47,810 nt of DNA from Planctomycetota bacterium (GTDB lineage: Bacteria; Planctomycetota; GCA-002687715; DRQF01), in assembly GCA_011369445.1 (NCBI GenBank), contig DRQF01000122.1, positions 1 through 47,810 on the forward strand. The letters run 5' to 3'. Shown here piece after piece: positions 37,722 through 47,751 of this stretch. The notes beneath the pieces are model-generated. The model was not told the DNA's origin. It saw only the letters and a list, made by a program, of their open reading frames with translations, and made no database searches. Position 1 is the stretch's first letter; each line of letters starts with the position of its first letter. Made by a program: the position numbers and the translations under genes.

Positions 37722-38816
37722 TCAGTCCTTTCCGTATCGCTCGACGAGGATGTCGATGGTGCGTTCCGCGGCCCGCCCGTCCCAATACTTCGGCACCTTC
37801 CGAACGGGGTTTTCGCCCCGAACGATCGCCAGAGCCTCCCGCGTGATGGTCTCCGGGTCGTCCCCGACGAGCTTGTTGCAACCGACTTCGATGGTCACCG
37901 GCCGCTCGGTGTTGCGCCGCAGCGTAAGACAGGGGACGCCGAGAATCGTGGCCTCCTCCTGTATGCCTCCGGAGTCGGTGAGGATCATGCCCGCGTCGGC
38001 CTGCAGCTTCAAGAAATCGACGTATCCGACAGGCTCCAAAAGCCGCATCGAATCCGAGGGTTGGAGCCCTGCATCGCTGAGCCTTCTTCGCGTGCGTGGA
38101 TGGACGGGAAAGACCAGCGGCATCTCTTCGGAAATTCGAGAAAGTGCCCGCCAGATCCCCGCCAAGGTCCGGGGATCGTCAACGTTCGACGGCCGATGCA
38201 GAGTCACCACGCCATAGGCCCTTTTCTCGAGCCCCAGGCGGTCGAGTACATCGGAGGCGTTCGCGAGATCCCTGCACGAAAGCAGCGTGTCGATCATCAC
38301 GTTGCCCACGAAGTGGACGCGGTCCTCCGGCACGCCTTCCCGTCGGAGGTTGTCAGCGCCGCTTTGCTCCGTGACGAACAGCTCATCCGAAATCGAGTCC
38401 GTGAGCACCCGGTTGATCTCCTCGGGCATGTCGCGGTCGAACGACCTCAGCCCCGCCTCCACGTGCGCCACCGGAAACCCGAGTTTCGTAGCGACCATGG
38501 CGCAGGCGATCGTCGAATTGACGTCTCCCACCACGAGAACCAGGTCGGGTTTCTCCTTCAGAAGCACGGGCTCGAATCGAGTCATGATCTCGGCCGTCTG
38601 GACGGCATGCGACCCCGACCCCACGCCCAGGTTGTGCACGGGCTTCGGGATCCGAAGTTGTTCGAAGAAAAGCTCCGACATATTGCGGTCATAGTGCTGA
38701 CCCGTGTGAACGATCTTGACCTCGACGTCCTCCAACTTCGTCGCGGCCCACGCGAGGGGAGCCACCTTCATGAAGTTGGGGCGAGCCCCCACGATCGCGA
38801 GGATGCTAAGAGTCAT
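37722..38816 (-). CDS. wecB: UDP-N-acetylglucosamine 2-epimerase (non-hydrolysing)
   Basis: ILAIVGARPNFMKVAPL; TGQHYDRNMSELFFEQL; VVGDVNSTIACA; DSGGIQEEATILGVPCLTLRRNTERPVTIEVG. Confidence 0.95.
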   Translation of the reverse strand: MTLSILAIVGARPNFMKVAPLAWAATKLEDVEVKIVHTGQHYDRNMSELFFEQLRIPKPVHNLGVGSGSHAVQTAEIMTRFEPVLLKEKPDLVLVVGDVNSTIACAMVATKLGFPVAHVEAGLRSFDRDMPEEINRVLTDSISDELFVTEQSGADNLRREGVPEDRVHFVGNVMIDTLLSCRDLANASDVLDRLGLEKRAYGVVTLHRPSNVDDPRTLAGIWRALSRISEEMPLVFPVHPRTRRRLSDAGLQPSDSMRLLEPVGYVDFLKLQADAGMILTDSGGIQEEATILGVPCLTLRRNTERPVTIEVGCNKLVGDDPETITREALAIVRGENPVRKVPKYWDGRAAERTIDILVERYGKD

Positions 38817-39763
38817 CCGTCGTCCCCCCGAAGCCAAGCGACGAATCGCCGCACGCCCTCCCGGATGTCGACGGAGGGGGCGTACCCCAGCTCTTCACGG
38901 GCACGGGTCACATCTGCCCAGGTCCGCGGTACATCGCCCGGCTGATCGGGCTGCCAGTCGATGACCGCCTTCTTGCCAAGTGCCTCCTCAAGAACCGACA
39001 CCAGTTCCCGCAACTCGATCGTCTGTGACTCGCCGAGGTTGTAGATCCGGTAGCCGCTGGAGCGCTCCATCGCCCGCACGACCCCGTCCACGATGTCGTC
39101 GATGTAGGTGTAGTCGCGACGGGAGTGCCCGTCACCGAACACGGGCAGGGGCTTCCCCTCGAGAATGAGTCGGGAAAAAAGATGGATGGCCATCTCCGGC
39201 CGCTGCCTCGGCCCATAGACCGTGAAGAACCGCAGGCAGGCGACGTCCATTCCGTGGATGTGATGGTAGGTGTGCGAAAGCAGTTCACCCGCCTTCTTGG
39301 TGGCCGCATAGGGCGAGACGGGAAAATCGACGGGGTCCTCCTCGGAGAACGGCACCTTTTCGTTGGCGCCGTAGACGGAACTAGAGGAGGCGAAAACGAT
39401 GTTCTTGCAACCCGCCTCGAGGGCGGCGTCATAGAGATTCGCCGTCCCTTTCAAGTTGACGTCCACGTAGAGACCGGGGTTTTTCAACGACGGCCGGACT
39501 CCCGCCATCGCAGCCAGGTGAATCACCTGATCGATACCGCCTTCGAACGCCCGATGGCAATCTCGGGCGTCCCTGAGGTCTCCCTCAACCAGTCGATATG
39601 CGCGGTTCTCCAAGTGAGGGGCGCAGTTCCTGCGCTTGAGAGAGGGGTCGTAGAAATCGTTGAAATTGTCGAGGACGACGACTTCGTCTCCGCGCGCCAG
39701 CAGCCGGTCCACGAGATGCGAGCCGATGAAACCGGCTCCTCCCGTCACGAGATAGCGAGCCAT
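38813..39763 (-). CDS. NAD-dependent epimerase, UDP-glucuronate 4-epimerase-like
   Basis: YLVTGGAGFIGSHLVDRLLARGDEVVVLDNFNDFYDPSLKRRN; SSSSVYGANEKVPFSEEDPVDFPVSPYAATKKAGEL. Confidence 0.9.
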   Translation of the reverse strand: MARYLVTGGAGFIGSHLVDRLLARGDEVVVLDNFNDFYDPSLKRRNCAPHLENRAYRLVEGDLRDARDCHRAFEGGIDQVIHLAAMAGVRPSLKNPGLYVDVNLKGTANLYDAALEAGCKNIVFASSSSVYGANEKVPFSEEDPVDFPVSPYAATKKAGELLSHTYHHIHGMDVACLRFFTVYGPRQRPEMAIHLFSRLILEGKPLPVFGDGHSRRDYTYIDDIVDGVVRAMERSSGYRIYNLGESQTIELRELVSVLEEALGKKAVIDWQPDQPGDVPRTWADVTRAREELGYAPSVDIREGVRRFVAWLRGDDG

Positions 39764-39769
39764 GGGTCT

Positions 39770-41116
39770 TCAGAGCCTCCAGATCTTGGCGGGCGCGTCG
39801 AAATCCTTTGTGAGATTTCTCGCATCCACGATCAAGTCGGAGGCCTCGACGACGACAGCCGGGTCGAATTGATCGTGGTCCGTGACGACGACGACGCAGT
39901 CGAAACCCCTCAGAGCGTCGGCGGAGAACTCGACGTTCGAGACGTCCGAGAAGCCGGATAGAGCGGGCTCCACGTGGGGATCGCACCACGACATGCGCCC
40001 GCCCAGTTCCGCGAGGTCCCGAAGGATCTCCGTGGCGGGTGATTCTCGGCAATCTCCCACGTTCTTCTTGTAGGCGAGCCCTAGAATCAGGATCGCCGAC
40101 CCCTTGACCGGTTTTCCCCGATCGTTGAGCGCGGCCATGACCTTCTCGACCACATAGGTGGGCATATGGCTGTTGATCTCGTCGGCGAGTTCGATGAATC
40201 GCGCGTGGTAATTGAGCGTCTTCAACTTCCAGGAGAGGTAGTGGGGATCGATGGGTATGCAGTGCCCTCCCAGGCCGGGACCGGGCCAGAAGGGCATGAA
40301 ACCGAAGGGCTTGGTCGCAGCCGCTCCGATGACCTCCCAGACGTTGGCTCCCAAGCGATCGCACATGATGGCGAGTTCGTTCACAAGACCGATGTTGACG
40401 CTGCGGAAGGTGTTCTCCAGCAACTTGACCATCTCCGCACTCTGAGTTCCCGAAACCGGAACGATCGTGTCGATGGCATGGCCGTAGAGCTTTCGAGCGA
40501 GGTCCGTGCAGACGGGAGTCACGCCCCCCACCACCTTGGGGGTGTTGCGGGTGTTGTAGTTCGGGTTGCCGGGGTCGACACGCTCAGGGGAGAAGCACAG
40601 GAAGAAGTCCTCCCCCACCACGAGTCCCTTTTCCTGCAGACGGGGCAGGATCACCTCCTCGGTCGTCCCGGGATACGTCGTGCTCTCCAGCACGACGAGT
40701 TGTCCCTTCCGTAGATGAAGCGCCACGGCATCGGCGGAAGCGACGATGTAGGAGATGTCCGGATCCTTGGATTTCCGCAGTGGGGTGGGCACGCAGATGC
40801 TGATCGCGTCCACTTCCCCGAGTACGGGTCCGGGAAGCGATGCCGTAATCATCCCTTCGTCGACGAGCCGCTTCAATTCGGAGGAATCGACGTCCCCCAC
40901 GTAGGATTCACCCCGCATCACGGCATCGATCTTGTCTTGGGAGACGTCGATCCCTACCACGTGAATGCCTTCCTTGGCGAATTCGACAGCGAGGGGGAGT
41001 CCCACGTAGCCCAGCCCGACAACCGCCAGGCGGACCTCCTTCGAGACGATTCGGCGCTCCAACTCGAGCGCGGATTCGGATCGGTCACTCATGGGTTTCG
41101 ATTCCTGAAGTTTCAT
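39770..41116 (-). CDS. Nucleotide sugar dehydrogenase (WbpA/UDP-GlcNAc 6-dehydrogenase-like)
   Basis: VRLAVVGLGYVGLPLAVEFA; STTYPGTTEEVILP; PFWPGPGLGGHCIPIDPHYLSWK. Confidence 0.9.
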   Translation of the reverse strand: MKLQESKPMSDRSESALELERRIVSKEVRLAVVGLGYVGLPLAVEFAKEGIHVVGIDVSQDKIDAVMRGESYVGDVDSSELKRLVDEGMITASLPGPVLGEVDAISICVPTPLRKSKDPDISYIVASADAVALHLRKGQLVVLESTTYPGTTEEVILPRLQEKGLVVGEDFFLCFSPERVDPGNPNYNTRNTPKVVGGVTPVCTDLARKLYGHAIDTIVPVSGTQSAEMVKLLENTFRSVNIGLVNELAIMCDRLGANVWEVIGAAATKPFGFMPFWPGPGLGGHCIPIDPHYLSWKLKTLNYHARFIELADEINSHMPTYVVEKVMAALNDRGKPVKGSAILILGLAYKKNVGDCRESPATEILRDLAELGGRMSWCDPHVEPALSGFSDVSNVEFSADALRGFDCVVVVTDHDQFDPAVVVEASDLIVDARNLTKDFDAPAKIWRL

Positions 41117-42945
41117 TCGACGGTCACACTTTTCGCGAGGTTGCGTGGCTGGTCCACATCCGCGCCTCGTTCCCTAGCGATGAAGTAGGAAAGCAGCTGC
41201 AGAGGAACCACATTGATGATGGGCGAGAGCAGATCATCCACGCGGGGCACCCAGAGGATATCGTCCGCGATCGGCTGGACCTCGTCGTCTCCGTCGTTGG
41301 CCACGACGATGACGCGGGCGTCTCTGACCCGGGCCTCCTCCACGTTCGTAATGACTTTCTCGCGAACGTTGCTGTGGGTGCAAAGGGCGACGATCGGCAT
41401 CCGGGAGTCCACGAGCGCAATCGGCCCATGTTTCATCTCTCCCGCCGGATATCCCTCGGCGTGGATGTAGGAGATCTCCTTCAACTTGAGCGCCCCCTCG
41501 AGGGCAATGGGATAGTTGATCCCCCGGCCGATGAAGAGGAAATCCTGGGCGCTCACGTACTTGAGAGCGACCTCGTGAACGTCGTCGGCGCGCTTGAGGC
41601 ACAGTTCGATCTGACCGGGAAGGGCGCGAAGACGATCCGACCACCGGGCGTCTTCTTCCTGTGAGAGACGCCCGTTCATCCGCCCGAGTTCGAGGGCCAG
41701 AAGCACGAGAGCGGTCAGCTGACCGGTGAACGCCTTGGTGGAGGCGACCCCGATCTCCGGCCCCGCATGGGTCATGAGACTCCCGTCGGCTTCGCGGTGA
41801 ATAGTCGATCCGATGACGTTGCAGATGCCCAGCGTGCGACATCCCGCCGCCTTCGCCATGCGAAGAGCGGCGATGGTGTCCGCCGTCTCGCCCGACTGAC
41901 TGACGGCCACGACGAGATCGTGTTCGCCGAGGACCGGTTCGCGGTAGCGGAACTCCGAAGCGTAGTCCACGTCGACGGGGATCCGTGCGATTCTCTCGAC
42001 AAGGAATTTCGCCACGTGTCCGGCGTGCCAGGATGTCCCGCAGGCGATGATATGAACCCGGCCGACGGTCGTCAGTTCATCCGCGCTCATGCCCAGGTCC
42101 GCCAGGACCCCGTGCTCACCGTCGTCCTCCAGACGCCCGAGAAGGGTGTCTGAAACGACGGTGGGCTGCTCGAAGATCTCCTTCAGCATGAAATGAGGGA
42201 ACCCCCCTCGCTCGGCCTGCGAGAGGGACCAACCGATGACGGTGGCCGTCCAATCCACGGGATGGCCTTCCTCGTCCACGATCTCCAACGATGTGCGGGT
42301 CAACTTCGCGGTCTGCCCGTCATCCAGGAAAACGACTTTCTGCGTGCGATCGAGCACGGCCGTCACGTCCGAGGCCAGCAGCATTTCGTCATCGCCAAGG
42401 CCTACGACGAGCGGGCAATCCTTCCTGGCCCCGACGAGGATCTCGGGATGGTCAGCGTGCATGGCTCCGATCGCCCAGGCGCCCCGGAGTCGACGGGTCG
42501 CCAACCGAACCGCCTCGGCGAGATCTCCCTCGTAGAACCGCGCAATGAGGTGGGCGATGATCTCGGAGTCGGTTTCCGACGTGAAGGTCACGCCCTCCTT
42601 CTCGAGTTCATCTCGAAGCTGGCGGAAGTTCTCGATGATGCCGTTGTGGACGACGACGATCTTGCCCGAGGCATCCCTGTGCGGATGTGCATTCACTTCG
42701 GTGGGGCGCCCGTGGGTGGCCCAGCGGGTGTGCCCGAGCCCCACGGCGCTCGGAAGGTCGAGGTCAGCGAGTGCCGTTTCGAGCTGACACAGCTTGCCGA
42801 CCTCGCGAATGGTGCGAATGTCGGCCCCATTGAGGACGGCGATCCCGGCGCTGTCGTAGCCCCGGTACTCCAGCCGCTTCAGTCCCTTCAGGAGAATCTC
42901 CGGGGCCTCCGTCCCGTTGGTGATGCACCCCACGATGCCGCACAT
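41113..42945 (-). CDS. glmS: Glutamine-fructose-6-phosphate aminotransferase (isomerising)
   Basis: MCGIVGCITNGTEAPEILLKGLKRLEYRGYDSAGIAVL; SIS domains; C-term QPRNLAKSVTVE. Confidence 0.97.
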   Translation of the reverse strand: MCGIVGCITNGTEAPEILLKGLKRLEYRGYDSAGIAVLNGADIRTIREVGKLCQLETALADLDLPSAVGLGHTRWATHGRPTEVNAHPHRDASGKIVVVHNGIIENFRQLRDELEKEGVTFTSETDSEIIAHLIARFYEGDLAEAVRLATRRLRGAWAIGAMHADHPEILVGARKDCPLVVGLGDDEMLLASDVTAVLDRTQKVVFLDDGQTAKLTRTSLEIVDEEGHPVDWTATVIGWSLSQAERGGFPHFMLKEIFEQPTVVSDTLLGRLEDDGEHGVLADLGMSADELTTVGRVHIIACGTSWHAGHVAKFLVERIARIPVDVDYASEFRYREPVLGEHDLVVAVSQSGETADTIAALRMAKAAGCRTLGICNVIGSTIHREADGSLMTHAGPEIGVASTKAFTGQLTALVLLALELGRMNGRLSQEEDARWSDRLRALPGQIELCLKRADDVHEVALKYVSAQDFLFIGRGINYPIALEGALKLKEISYIHAEGYPAGEMKHGPIALVDSRMPIVALCTHSNVREKVITNVEEARVRDARVIVVANDGDDEVQPIADDILWVPRVDDLLSPIINVVPLQLLSYFIARERGADVDQPRNLAKSVTVE

Positions 42946-42948
42946 GGG

Positions 42949-43899
42949 TCAGCGCGCCTCGCCCGCAAGGATGCGGGGCTTGAAGTCTTCGAGGGTCGCC
43001 TTGAGTCCTTCCTCGAGCCCCACGGTCGGTTCCCAGGAAAGGATACGCCTCGCCTTCGAGATGTCCGGTTGACGGACTTTCGGATCGTCTTCGGGAAGGG
43101 GCTTGAACGCAATGGTGCTGGGGGAGCCCGTCACCTTGATCACCTCCTTGGCGAACTCGAGAATGGAGATCTCGGACGGATTCCCGATGTTCACGGGCTC
43201 GATCTCGTCGCTCATGAGCAAACGATAGATCCCCTCGCAGAGGTCGCTGACGTAGCAAAAACTGCGGGTCTGCGATCCGTCACCGAAGACCGTGATCGGC
43301 TCGCCCCGTACGGCTTGGCCCATGAAGGCAGGCAGGGCGCGGCCGTCCTTGAGGCGCATGCGCGGACCATAGGTGTTGAAGATCCGCACGATGCGGGTAT
43401 CGACTCCGTGAAACCGGTGGTAGGCCATCGTCATCGCCTCGGCGAAACGCTTGGCCTCGTCGTAGACGCCTCGCGGTCCCACCGGGTTGACATTGCCCCA
43501 GTAGGTCTCCTTTTGGGGGTGCTCTAGGGGATCGCCGTAGACCTCGGAGGTGGAGGCCAGAAGGAACCGGGCGCCTTTTGCCTTCGCCAGACCTAGAACC
43601 TTGTGGGTTCCCAGACTTCCCACCTTGAGGGTCTGGATCGGCAACTCCAAGTAGTCGAGGGGGCTGGCCGGGGATGCGAAGTGGAGGATGTAGTCCAACG
43701 GGCCATCCACGTAGACGAAGCGGGTCACATCATGCTGGATGAAATGGAATCGGGCGTTTCCGAACAGATGCCCGATATTGTCGGGCGAGCCGGTGACCAG
43801 ATTGTCCATGCAGATGACATCGAACCCGCGCTCCAGGAAGAGATCGCAAAAATGGGATCCCAAAAACCCGGCCCCGCCGGTGATCAGGACGCGCTTCAT
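42949..43899 (-). CDS. UDP-glucuronate decarboxylase (UXS-like SDR)
   Basis: [93 protein letters not shown]. Confidence 0.92.
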   Translation of the reverse strand: MKRVLITGGAGFLGSHFCDLFLERGFDVICMDNLVTGSPDNIGHLFGNARFHFIQHDVTRFVYVDGPLDYILHFASPASPLDYLELPIQTLKVGSLGTHKVLGLAKAKGARFLLASTSEVYGDPLEHPQKETYWGNVNPVGPRGVYDEAKRFAEAMTMAYHRFHGVDTRIVRIFNTYGPRMRLKDGRALPAFMGQAVRGEPITVFGDGSQTRSFCYVSDLCEGIYRLLMSDEIEPVNIGNPSEISILEFAKEVIKVTGSPSTIAFKPLPEDDPKVRQPDISKARRILSWEPTVGLEEGLKATLEDFKPRILAGEAR

Positions 43900-43946
43900 G
43901 TCCTAAACCTCTTGGATAACAATGGATGGGAATGATTGGGCCGCGC

Positions 43947-43974
43947 ATGATAGCAGCGACCCGGCGGTCCACAA
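43947..43974 (-). promoter_or_regulatory. Weak sigma-70-like promoter candidate upstream of the UXS-first EPS operon
   Basis: Minus strand TTGTGG-N16-TATCAT in the 146-bp gap between accC and UXS. Confidence 0.3.
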
Positions 43975-44045
43975 CCGATCCTTCTCCCTTCTTCGGCCGT
44001 CGGATGCGTCGGGGATGAGCCCATGCGGCCGACGGGTATCGACTC

Positions 44046-45389
44046 TCAGGAGCCGAGAAGCTTCTCCACGAAGCTGGTGTCGATGTCGGCGGCGCGGAAC
44101 GAGGCGTGGCGCAAGATGCGGTGGTAGAGGGGGATGGTCGTTTTGATGCCCTCGACGACAAATTCCGAAAGGGCGCGCTCCATGCTGGCGATGGCCTCCT
44201 CTCGGGTGGCACGGTGCACGATGACCTTGGCCACCATCGAGTCGTAATGTGAGGGAATCATATAGTTGGAGAAAAGGTGGGAATCCACGCGCACGCCGGG
44301 CCCCCCAGGCGGGACATAAAGACCCACCCGCCCCGGAGACGGCCGAAAGTTTCGATCCGGGTCCTCCGCGTTGATGCGGCACTCGATGGCATGCCCCCGG
44401 ATCTCCACGTCTTCCTGGGAAAAACTCAGGGGCTCGCCGGCAGCGATTCGGATCTGTTCCTTCACGAGATCGATCCCGGTGATCATCTCCGTGACCGGAT
44501 GCTCGACCTGCAGCCGGCTGTTCATCTCCATGAAGTAGAAATCGCCGTTGGCGTCCAGGAGGAACTCGACGGTGCCCGCGTTCGTGTACTCCGCCGCGCG
44601 CGTCAGACGAACCGCCGCCTCGCCCATCTTGCGACGGAGTTCGTCGGTGAGGACCGGACAGGGCGCCTCTTCGATGAGTTTCTGGTGACGACGCTGGGTG
44701 GAGCAGTCTCTCTCCCCCAGGTGAACCACGTTTCCGTGATGATCACTGAGAATCTGAACTTCGACATGGCGAGGACGTTCGATGAACTTCTCGAGGTACA
44801 GGCTCCCGTCATTGAAGGCTGCCTGCGATTCGGTTCGGGCGGCCATGAACTCCTTCTTCAGGACCAACTCGGAGTGGGCGATCCGCATGCCGCGTCCCCC
44901 GCCGCCCGCCGCCGCCTTGATCATCACCGGATAACCGATGTCGGCGGCAATCCCGACGGCGTCCTCGTCGTTGTCGACGAGCCCGTCGCTCCCGGGAACC
45001 ACGGGGACCTCGGCGCGCCGGGCGAGGTCCTTCGCACGGGCCTTGTGGCCCACCATGGCGATGGTCTCAGGCGAGGGGCCGATGAACGCGATCTTGCAAC
45101 TGCGACAGATATCCGCGAAATCCGAATTCTCCGAGAGGAATCCGTAGCCCGGATGAATCGCGTCCACGTTCGCCACCTCGGCGGCGCTGATGATGCGTGG
45201 GATGTCCAAATAGGACGAAGCGCTGGGCGGCGGACCGATGCAGATGGTCTCGTCTGCAAAACGCCGGTACAGGGCGTCCTCATCGGCCTCGGAATAGACC
45301 ACCACGGATTCGACTCCGAGTTCCTTGCAAGCTCGGATGATCCTGAGGGCGATTTCCCCTCGATTGGCGACAAGTATGCGTCGGAACAT
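44046..45389 (-). CDS. accC: Acetyl-CoA carboxylase, biotin carboxylase subunit
   Basis: [71 protein letters not shown]. Confidence 0.97.
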   Translation of the reverse strand: MFRRILVANRGEIALRIIRACKELGVESVVVYSEADEDALYRRFADETICIGPPPSASSYLDIPRIISAAEVANVDAIHPGYGFLSENSDFADICRSCKIAFIGPSPETIAMVGHKARAKDLARRAEVPVVPGSDGLVDNDEDAVGIAADIGYPVMIKAAAGGGGRGMRIAHSELVLKKEFMAARTESQAAFNDGSLYLEKFIERPRHVEVQILSDHHGNVVHLGERDCSTQRRHQKLIEEAPCPVLTDELRRKMGEAAVRLTRAAEYTNAGTVEFLLDANGDFYFMEMNSRLQVEHPVTEMITGIDLVKEQIRIAAGEPLSFSQEDVEIRGHAIECRINAEDPDRNFRPSPGRVGLYVPPGGPGVRVDSHLFSNYMIPSHYDSMVAKVIVHRATREEAIASMERALSEFVVEGIKTTIPLYHRILRHASFRAADIDTSFVEKLLGS

Positions 45390-45395
45390 GGCGGA

Positions 45396-45857
45396 TCAGC
45401 GAGGCTTGATGGTGAAAAGGGGCTGGCCGTACTCGACGGCTTCGCCGTTGCCCACGAGGACTTCGAGGATCTCCCCCTCCATCTCCGCCTGGATCTCATT
45501 CATGACTTTCATGGCCTCGATGATGCAGAGCACTGTCGTTTGGCTGACGCGGTCACCCACCTTGACGAAAGGCTCGGCGCCAGGAGACGGAGATGTATAG
45601 AAGGTGCCCACCATGGGAGAATTGAAAGTCACGGAATCGCCCTCGACCGACGAGGCCGCGACGGACTCGGCCGGACCGCCGCCACCGGGCTGGCCCGCTG
45701 GGGACGGCTGGGCCCAGAAGGCCTGGGGAGGCATCACCGGCTGATCGGCGCCCGCCTTCTTCAGGCGGACCTTCTTCTCGCCCTCTTCGATCTCGACCTC
45801 CACCAGGTCGTTCTCGTTCATGAGCTCGATGAGCTTTTGGAGGTCCTCGAGATCCAT
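45396..45857 (-). CDS. accB: Acetyl-CoA carboxylase biotin carboxyl carrier protein
   Basis: [55 protein letters not shown]; biotin site [11 protein letters not shown]. Confidence 0.95.
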   Translation of the reverse strand: MDLEDLQKLIELMNENDLVEVEIEEGEKKVRLKKAGADQPVMPPQAFWAQPSPAGQPGGGGPAESVAASSVEGDSVTFNSPMVGTFYTSPSPGAEPFVKVGDRVSQTTVLCIIEAMKVMNEIQAEMEGEILEVLVGNGEAVEYGQPLFTIKPR

Positions 45858-45921
45858 TGTTCTTCCTTGTCTGAGTGACGGTCCCGGTCCGACGTCATCG
45901 AAACACGGGGCGATGAAACAT

Positions 45922-46431
45922 TCAAGCTGTCCCAGGGCCCTCCCGGGAGGGAGCATTCCAGGTCCCCGACTTTCCACCGGACTTGTGCAGAAGCCGGAGT
46001 TCCTCCACCGACATACCCCGATCCTTCGCCTTGCACATGTCGTAGACGGTCAAGGCCGCTACGGCGCAGGCCGTCAGCGCCTCCATCTCCACGCCGGTCC
46101 GGTCGAGCACGCGGGCCGTCGCGACGACCTCGAGGACGTCCTTGGCCGGAAAGGCGAAATCCACGTCGACGTGGGTGAGGGACAGGGGATGACAAAGAGG
46201 AATCAGGTCCGAGGTCTTCTTCGCCCCCATGATGCCGGCCACGCGAGCCACCCCGAGGACGGCTCCCTTGGCGACGTCGCCCTCCCGGATGGCCCGGAGT
46301 GTCTCCGGCGCCATGCGAACACGAGCGGCGGCCCGGGCGGATCGTTGGGTGGGCGATTTCCCGCCCACGTCCACCATCCGCGCCTTGCCCTGCTCATCGA
46401 AGTGAGTGAATCCGTCTCCCGGTCCGGTCAT
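45922..46431 (-). CDS. moaC: Cyclic pyranopterin monophosphate synthase
   Basis: [73 protein letters not shown]. Confidence 0.95.
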   Translation of the reverse strand: MTGPGDGFTHFDEQGKARMVDVGGKSPTQRSARAAARVRMAPETLRAIREGDVAKGAVLGVARVAGIMGAKKTSDLIPLCHPLSLTHVDVDFAFPAKDVLEVVATARVLDRTGVEMEALTACAVAALTVYDMCKAKDRGMSVEELRLLHKSGGKSGTWNAPSREGPGTA

Positions 46432-46548
46432 GGGCCCATGTTAGCCGGGTTCCGCGTCGCGCACGAGGCCCAACTCCCGCCTGCCGAGGAATCCAAGGCG
46501 GAGGCTTCAGGCTTCACCTGACGCCGCATGGCTTGGATCACCGCCCGG

Positions 46549-46577
46549 CCTTCGCGGGACGGGGACGTCCCGGCTCC
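46549..46577. repeat. 29-nt repeat, copy A (palindromic GGGACGTCCC core)
   Basis: CCTTCGCGGGACGGGGACGTCCCGGCTCC; 25/29 identical without gaps to copy B at 47752..47780. Confidence 0.7.
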
Positions 46578-46604
46578 AAGTCGCCGGTCCAAGAGAGGCG
46601 AAGA

Positions 46605-47609
46605 TTAGGGGGCAGAACCATCCAGCAGATCGGCGGGGGCGTCCACCGCGGGAGCGCGACGGAGCATGGCTTCCAGGGTGTCCGCATCGGACGAAGCGAT
46701 CCGCTCCGCGAGCTCCCGAGGGATCTCCCCGAATCGGGCGACGAGGAGGGTCTCCAGTCCCTTCCGGAGCCCTTCCCGCAGGCCCTTGTCCAGGCCCTCC
46801 TGCAGCCCCCCCTGCCAACCCTTCTCCAGGCCCTCGTGGAGTCCTTCTTCCCTGAGCCGTTCCGCTGTCGTTTTGATCATGGTCTTGGTCTCCTCGGATT
46901 CCTGGGCGAAAGGGAGGGCGTGCACCTCCTCGGGGGCGATGTCGGACACGAAGTAAAGATACCACACCATGGCCCTGAGAAGCGAAAGTCCTCCCTTCTC
47001 CTCAACCGTGGCCCGAAACAGATCATCCCATTCCCGAAGCCGGCTTCGAATCTCTTTTCCCCGGCCGTGATTCAGAAGAAGAACCAGCAGGGCCGCGGCG
47101 CACCTCCCCAGACGCCTGCGGATCTCCCCATCGTCGAAGCGACCCAGGTCGATGACGTGGACGATCACGTTCGTCCTCGATCCCGGATTCCCCTCCTTGC
47201 GGGCGTAGAGTTCCTCGAATTCGCGGGGCGCCGACCACCGACTGGCCCCGTGATACAGGACCACCACGTGAACATTGGGAAAGCGCGCGTTCGGCCCCAG
47301 GGACCGTTCGACGTCCTGATAGAGGGTGGTCTTGTGGGCCAAGGCCCTGAGGGGAACGTTGGGGGTTTGTCGACTCAAGTGCTCGACGACGATGAGGTCA
47401 CGGGGCTCCTCTCCCCCGTCCAAGGCGTAGAGGAAATCCGGCTCGCTCCGACGCAGGTCCGGGTCGATGAGCACGTCTCTCAGACGCACGAGCCGCCCCT
47501 CGGTGGGGCCACACGGGAGGGGCGGTTCCGCCAGACCATCGAGGATCGCCGCCATGCGATCGACATCGTCCAGGAGAGCACGCACCAGTCGATCGTGGGG
47601 TTGAGCCAT
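46605..47609 (-). CDS. Rpn family recombination-promoting nuclease / PD-(D/E)XK transposase-like protein
   Basis: MAQPHDRLVRALLDDVDRMAAIL; RRSEPDFLYALDG...DLIVVEHLSRQTPNVPLRALAHKTTLYQDVE; C-terminal (E/K)GLxxG repeats; start at 47609 chosen. Confidence 0.8.
   Translation of the reverse strand: MAQPHDRLVRALLDDVDRMAAILDGLAEPPLPCGPTEGRLVRLRDVLIDPDLRRSEPDFLYALDGGEEPRDLIVVEHLSRQTPNVPLRALAHKTTLYQDVERSLGPNARFPNVHVVVLYHGASRWSAPREFEELYARKEGNPGSRTNVIVHVIDLGRFDDGEIRRRLGRCAAALLVLLLNHGRGKEIRSRLREWDDLFRATVEEKGGLSLLRAMVWYLYFVSDIAPEEVHALPFAQESEETKTMIKTTAERLREEGLHEGLEKGWQGGLQEGLDKGLREGLRKGLETLLVARFGEIPRELAERIASSDADTLEAMLRRAPAVDAPADLLDGSAP
46755..46844 (-). repeat. In-frame degenerate 12-bp tandem repeat encoding GLxEGLxKG units
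   Basis: GLHEGLEKGWQGGLQEGLDKGLREGLRKGL. Confidence 0.8.
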
Positions 47610-47751
47610 GGAGTCGCCTTTGGGAATCAGGGAGTGCCGCAACAAGCGGGCTTCCACTGCCAAGACGGAGCCGAAGGCGAAGGGGTGACGCTCATTCTAC
47701 AAACCGACCGGAGCCCCAAAGCTCCCCAGAACCATGGATCTCATCCAACGA

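Noticed and set aside
43997-44035. Inverted repeat CCGTCGG-N25-CCGACGG downstream of accC
   Set aside because: Long loop and no U-tract; not adequate to call a terminator
44277-45878. 533-aa plus-strand ORF opposite accC/accB
   Set aside because: Antisense to clear accC and accB frames; high-GC shadow ORF with no recognisable domain
46755-46844. Possible CRISPR-like or VNTR array
   Set aside because: In-frame 12-bp degenerate repeat encoding the GLxxG tail typical of Rpn proteins; no spacers
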